A stretch of DNA of 10,985 nucleotides from JBEIDK01 sp040383485 (GTDB taxonomy: Bacteria > Bacteroidota > Bacteroidia > UBA4408): the NCBI GenBank assembly GCA_040383485.1, contig JBEIDK010000112.1:1-10985 (forward strand), in the 5' to 3' direction. Shown here in pieces: positions 8,938-10,985 of this stretch; position 1 is the stretch's first letter, and every line of letters starts with the position of its first letter. Position numbers and translations under genes: made by a program. The notes beneath the pieces were generated by a model. That model was not told the DNA's origin. It worked only from the letters and a program-made list of their open reading frames with translations, and searched no databases.

Positions 8938-8967
8938 CAAATATAATTCATTTAGCTAACAACAAAA
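8938..8967 (-). promoter_or_regulatory. Bacteroidota-type promoter of the toxin-antitoxin operon
   Basis: On the minus strand TTTTG (8967-8963) and TATATTTG (8945-8938) are separated by 17 bases. This fits the Flavobacterium/Bacteroides primary sigma pattern (TTG or TTTG, 17-23 bases, TAnnTTTG), with all fixed positions of the -7 box matched. The predicted transcript start is near 8931, shortly before the antitoxin ATG at 8914. Antitoxins of this family normally autoregulate here; I see no convincing operator palindrome. Confidence 0.62.
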
Positions 8968-9028
8968 AAGTGCCCGCCAAATGCAGAGGCTTATTTAACC
9001 CAGATTACGCATTAGAAATTCTATTCTG

Positions 9029-9170
9029 TCCATGGTTGGCGTCCACGCCAATCATTTAGTCCATTACTTGGCATCCTTCTTAACCACAAACGGGAGGTTT
9101 GCGGCAGCATGGGCCTCGTTACGCTTTTCTAAAGTATGATGTTGTGATTGGCGGGGACGCCAACTACGGA
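9029..9170. repeat. Composite intergenic repeat, copy B
   Basis: This shorter copy lies upstream of the toxin-antitoxin promoter, in the same orientation as copies A and C. It contains the GGTTGGCGT-CC-ACGCCAATC hairpin (9034-9053, one G-T pair in the stem), the core TAACCACAAACGGGAGGTTT... (9081-9113), then a module CCTCGTTACGC...GTGATTGGCGGG (9114-9155) shared with copy C at 10588-10629 with two differences, and a TTGGCG-GGGA-CGCCAA hairpin (9148-9163). It lacks the ATGCTGAA/TTCAGCAT hairpin of A and C. The rest of the 8915-9322 gap shows only the antitoxin promoter on one side and AT-rich DNA before metF on the other, with no gene. Confidence 0.82.
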
Positions 9171-9322
9171 CAAAAAAAGTGAGATGCTCCTGAATACGTT
9201 TGCCGACGTTTATTGCTGCGGTGTTAATTATTATTTTATCACGTACAAATTATCTAAACGAATAAACAAGTGAATGAGAATATTGTATATATTTCTAAAT
9301 TCGCGCCCAATTAAAATTTGAT

Positions 9323-10276
9323 ATGAAGGTAATTGACCACTTAAAACAATCTGACAAGACTTTATTTTCTTTTGAGATTTTGCCTCCCCTAAAAGGTAAA
9401 AGTATTGAAAGTATTTATGAAAGTATTGACCCTTTGTTGGAGTTTGACCCAAGGTTTGTAAATGTAACCTATCACCGCGAAGAATATATTTACAAGAAAC
9501 ATGTGAGCGGCTACCTAGAAAAGGTATCTATTAAAAAACGACCTGGCACCGTGGGTATTTGTGCTGCCATCATTAATAAATATAAAATAGATGCAGTACC
9601 TCATCTTATTTGTGGCGGTTTTACAAAAGACGAAACTGAAAATGCACTTATTGACTTGCAATACTTAGGCATTGACAATGTGCTTGCGTTAAGAGGAGAT
9701 GCTATAAAAACAGAAATTAATTTCGAATCGGAACCCGGTGGTTACAACTATGCCGTTGAACTGGTAAACCAAATTGTTGATTTGAACAAAGGAAAGTACT
9801 TGCATGAAGATACAGGAAATGCCTTAGCAAAACCCATTTGTATTGGTGTAGCCGGCTATCCTGAAAAGCATTTTGAGGCCCCCAACATGCACATGGACTT
9901 GAAATACTTAAAGGATAAAGTTGAAGCTGGAGCAGAATATATTGTAACACAGTTGTTTTACGACAATGAAAAATACTTTCAGTTTGTAGATTTGTGTCGC
10001 AAGAACGATATTGGCGTACCCATTATTCCGGGACTGAAACCCATTGTGAATGTGAAACAATTAACGGCTTTGCCAAAAATATTTAATATTGATATACCAA
10101 TGGACTTGTTTAATGCCATGACAAGTGCAAAAACAGAAGCCGCTGCAAAACAAATTGGTATTGAATGGGGCATCATGCAGGCCAAAGAACTAATTGCAAA
10201 AGGAGCTCCTTGCTTGCATTTTTATACCATGGGCAAATCGGAAGCGGTTAAGAAAATAGCAATGGCTGCATTATAG
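9323..10276 (+). CDS. metF: 5,10-methylenetetrahydrofolate reductase
   Basis: This cytoplasmic flavoenzyme reduces 5,10-methylene-THF to 5-methyl-THF with NAD(P)H and FAD, supplying methyl groups for methionine synthesis. The 317-residue protein has the full family length and a single TIM-barrel. Family motifs are present in order: SFEILPP (16-22) with the catalytic Glu at 18; FVNVTYHREE (45-54); AVPHLICGG (91-99); LALRGD (121-126), whose Asp corresponds to the FAD-contacting Asp120 of the E. coli enzyme; PICIGVAGYPEKH (171-183); YIVTQLFYD (206-214), with the conserved Gln at 210; and PIIPGLKPI (233-241). The C-terminus GAPCLHFYTMGKSEAVKKIA (294-313) is also typical. The start at 9323 leaves 17 residues before the catalytic Glu and has no Shine-Dalgarno motif. 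No metH or other methionine gene is adjacent, and I saw no SAM riboswitch. The gene stands alone between repeat copies B and C. Confidence 0.96.
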   Translation: MKVIDHLKQSDKTLFSFEILPPLKGKSIESIYESIDPLLEFDPRFVNVTYHREEYIYKKHVSGYLEKVSIKKRPGTVGICAAIINKYKIDAVPHLICGGFTKDETENALIDLQYLGIDNVLALRGDAIKTEINFESEPGGYNYAVELVNQIVDLNKGKYLHEDTGNALAKPICIGVAGYPEKHFEAPNMHMDLKYLKDKVEAGAEYIVTQLFYDNEKYFQFVDLCRKNDIGVPIIPGLKPIVNVKQLTALPKIFNIDIPMDLFNAMTSAKTEAAAKQIGIEWGIMQAKELIAKGAPCLHFYTMGKSEAVKKIAMAAL

Positions 10277-10431
10277 AGTAATAAATTAGTTTATAATTTG
10301 GTTTAGTATAATGCATCATTTATAAATATAATTAATCGACACAAAAAGTTATATCGAACTACTAACTTACTTTTGTTATAATGGTAGTGACTTTTCATAT
10401 TTGTTTTGGATATAGCTTTGACGGATTACAT

Positions 10432-10448
10432 ATGCGTTTAAAACGCAT
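10432..10448. repeat. Short perfect palindrome ATGCGTTT-A-AAACGCAT
   Basis: Two 8-base arms flank a single central A, about 155 bases past the metF stop. No T tract follows on either strand, so it does not look like a normal intrinsic terminator. It directly adjoins the left end of the possible MITE-like element, and GATTACA occurs on both sides of it (10424-10430 and 10455-10461). It could be an operator-like dyad or part of the element's end; its function is unknown. Confidence 0.5.
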
Positions 10449-10579
10449 TATACCGATTACACTTTCAATTTAATCTAATTGCAGCATGGCCTTGTTATAC
10501 TAATTTCAAGTAGTATCGGCATTAAGCATTGCATATTTATTTTTTAGTTGGACTAAAAAATAAATGCAATTGGTATTAT
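10447..10579. mobile_element. Possible MITE-like element with imperfect terminal inverted repeats
   Basis: The left end ATTATACCGATTAC (10447-10460) and the reverse complement of the right end ATAATACCAATTGC (10579-10566) agree at 11 of 14 positions. Inside are a hairpin ATACTA/TAGTAT (10497-10516) and a long hairpin with 14-base perfect arms (10535-10548 and 10552-10565) around a TGG loop. No reading frame of useful length is present, so movement would need a transposase in trans. No clear target-site duplication is visible and only one copy is in this window, so it may be just a structured intergenic region. The stretch before it (10277-10431) is AT-rich and shows nothing recognisable. Confidence 0.38.
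10535..10565. repeat. Long AT-rich hairpin, 14-bp stem, TGG loop
   Basis: ATTTATTTTTTAGT and ACTAAAAAATAAAT are exact reverse complements separated by TGG. Outside a two-base bulge the arms continue as TTGCAT/ATGCAA. Each arm contains a T6 or A6 run, so an RNA from either strand would fold strongly and carry a U-rich segment. It lies between metF and the convergent XRE gene, so a bidirectional terminator role is possible, but the stem lacks GC and the usual U tract after the stem. Confidence 0.6.
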
Positions 10580-10586
10580 TTACAGC

Positions 10587-10824
10587 GCCTCGTAACGCTC
10601 TTCTAAAGTATGATGTTGTGATTGGCGGGCATCTCTTAACCACAAACGGGACGTTTGCGGCAGCAAGGGTTGTTGAGATGCTGAAATAAATTCAGCATGA
10701 CAATGCGGGCTATTGAGTCAATGATTGGCGGACTTATAATGCCCATGGTTGGCGTCCAAGCCAATCATTTAGTTCTTGGCTGGCATTTATTAACCACAAA
10801 CGGGACGTTTGCGGCAGCAAGGGA
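10587..10824. repeat. Composite intergenic repeat, copy C
   Basis: This is the longest copy. It opens with the CCTCGTAACGC...GTGATTGGCGGG module (10588-10629) shared with copy B, then switches at about 10630 into CATCTCTTAACCAC and the core TAACCACAAACGGGACGTTT... (10637-10669). The ATGCTGAA/TTCAGCAT hairpin (10678-10698) follows, then GATTGGCGGACTTAT, a GGTTGGCGT..AAGCCAATC hairpin with one mismatch (10747-10766), and a second core (10791-10823). Bases 10644-10823 match copy A at 8274-8453 without gaps, with about 11 differences. It ends 47 bases from the stop codon of the convergent XRE gene. No gene is seen in it. Confidence 0.85.
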
Positions 10825-10870
10825 TTTTAGTGGCTGTTCTTTTTTTTCTAAGGTCTTTCGTAAATTCTAA

Positions 10871-10985
10871 TTAAATTGAAAAATTAAGTGTTAAGTGTCC
10901 ACCAAGTCCTTCTCGAATAATTCTCATCAATGTTGTTAGGCGAATGTCGCTAGCATCATTTTCAATTCGTGAAATGTAGTTTTTG
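10871..10985 (-). CDS. XRE-family helix-turn-helix protein, probable antitoxin, C-terminal fragment
   Basis: The window holds only the last 37 codons and the TAA (10873-10871); the gene continues past the right edge, so it is 5' partial. The visible protein starts KNYISRIENDASDIRLTTL and ends GLGGHLTLNFSI. YISRIEN is the end of the recognition-helix region of Cro/C1-type HTH domains, and the SDIRLTTLMRIIREGLG segment is the usual following helix. The short beta tail right after the HTH is common in HigA-like antitoxins and small XRE regulators of Bacteroidota. It presumably binds operator DNA, and a HigB-like toxin gene would be expected just upstream, outside the window. The family is reasonably sure from the motif; the antitoxin role is inference. 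Confidence 0.75.
   Translation of the reverse strand, partial: KNYISRIENDASDIRLTTLMRIIREGLGGHLTLNFSI

Noticed and set aside
9171..9322. SAM or other riboswitch before metF
   Set aside because: The leader is AT-rich and I saw no set of conserved helices of a known riboswitch class.
9231..10185. Minus-strand frames 9231-9452, 9717-9950 and 9979-10185
   Set aside because: They overlap metF in antisense, and metF has every expected family motif on the plus strand.
10432..10448. Intrinsic terminator of metF
   Set aside because: The stem is short and AT-rich, with no T run on the plus-strand side, and lies about 155 bases after the stop codon.
8244..10824. CRISPR array
   Set aside because: The repeated cores are irregularly spaced, differ in length and context, have no uniform spacers, and no cas gene is present.
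8244..10824. Integron attC sites with gene cassettes
   Set aside because: Repeats between small genes and a toxin-antitoxin pair prompted this idea, but I could not find matching GTTRRRY/RYYYAAC core sites, the genes face different ways, and metF is a housekeeping gene.

Overview
The window looks like chromosomal DNA from a Bacteroidota bacterium (Flavobacteriia or Chitinophagia-like). It is AT-rich, the starts lack Shine-Dalgarno motifs, and one promoter fits the Bacteroidota TTTG / TAnnTTTG pattern. The main protein combines a beta-helix, PKD, GEVED, lamin-tail-like and pre-peptidase C-terminal-like (PPC) domains, as in large type IX-secreted surface proteins of this phylum. The genus cannot be named from what is visible.

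Region 1 (1-8019, minus strand) is a probable two-gene unit. First comes a 219-residue secreted protein of unknown function (8019-7360). After 24 bases comes a giant secreted multidomain protein that starts at 7335 and is still open at base 1 (2445 codons, no stop). Its C-terminus, where a sorting domain would be expected, lies outside the window. I found no in-frame stop on reading it through codon by codon. Short open frames on either strand inside it are shadows.

Region 2 (8020-9322) is an intergenic island around a small toxin-antitoxin locus. A Phd/YefM-like antitoxin gene (8914-8708) has a good promoter. It is followed with zero spacing by a RelE/ParE-type toxin gene (8707-8454) that carries a one-base frameshift in an A6 run, so the toxin is probably dead. 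Copies A (8244-8453) and B (9029-9170) of a composite, hairpin-rich repeat bracket this locus. Copy A ends at the base next to the toxin stop codon.

Region 3 (9323-10276, plus strand) is an intact metF, 5,10-methylenetetrahydrofolate reductase, standing alone.

Region 4 (10277-10985) is non-coding up to 10870. It holds a palindrome, a possible 133-base MITE-like element with a long hairpin, and repeat copy C (10587-10824). About 180 bases of copy C align without gaps to copy A with about 11 differences by hand count. The window ends in the C-terminal 37 codons of an XRE-type helix-turn-helix protein (minus strand), probably a second antitoxin.

The most unusual content is the repeat family: three mosaic copies, each between or against genes, two of them boxing in a decaying toxin-antitoxin module.
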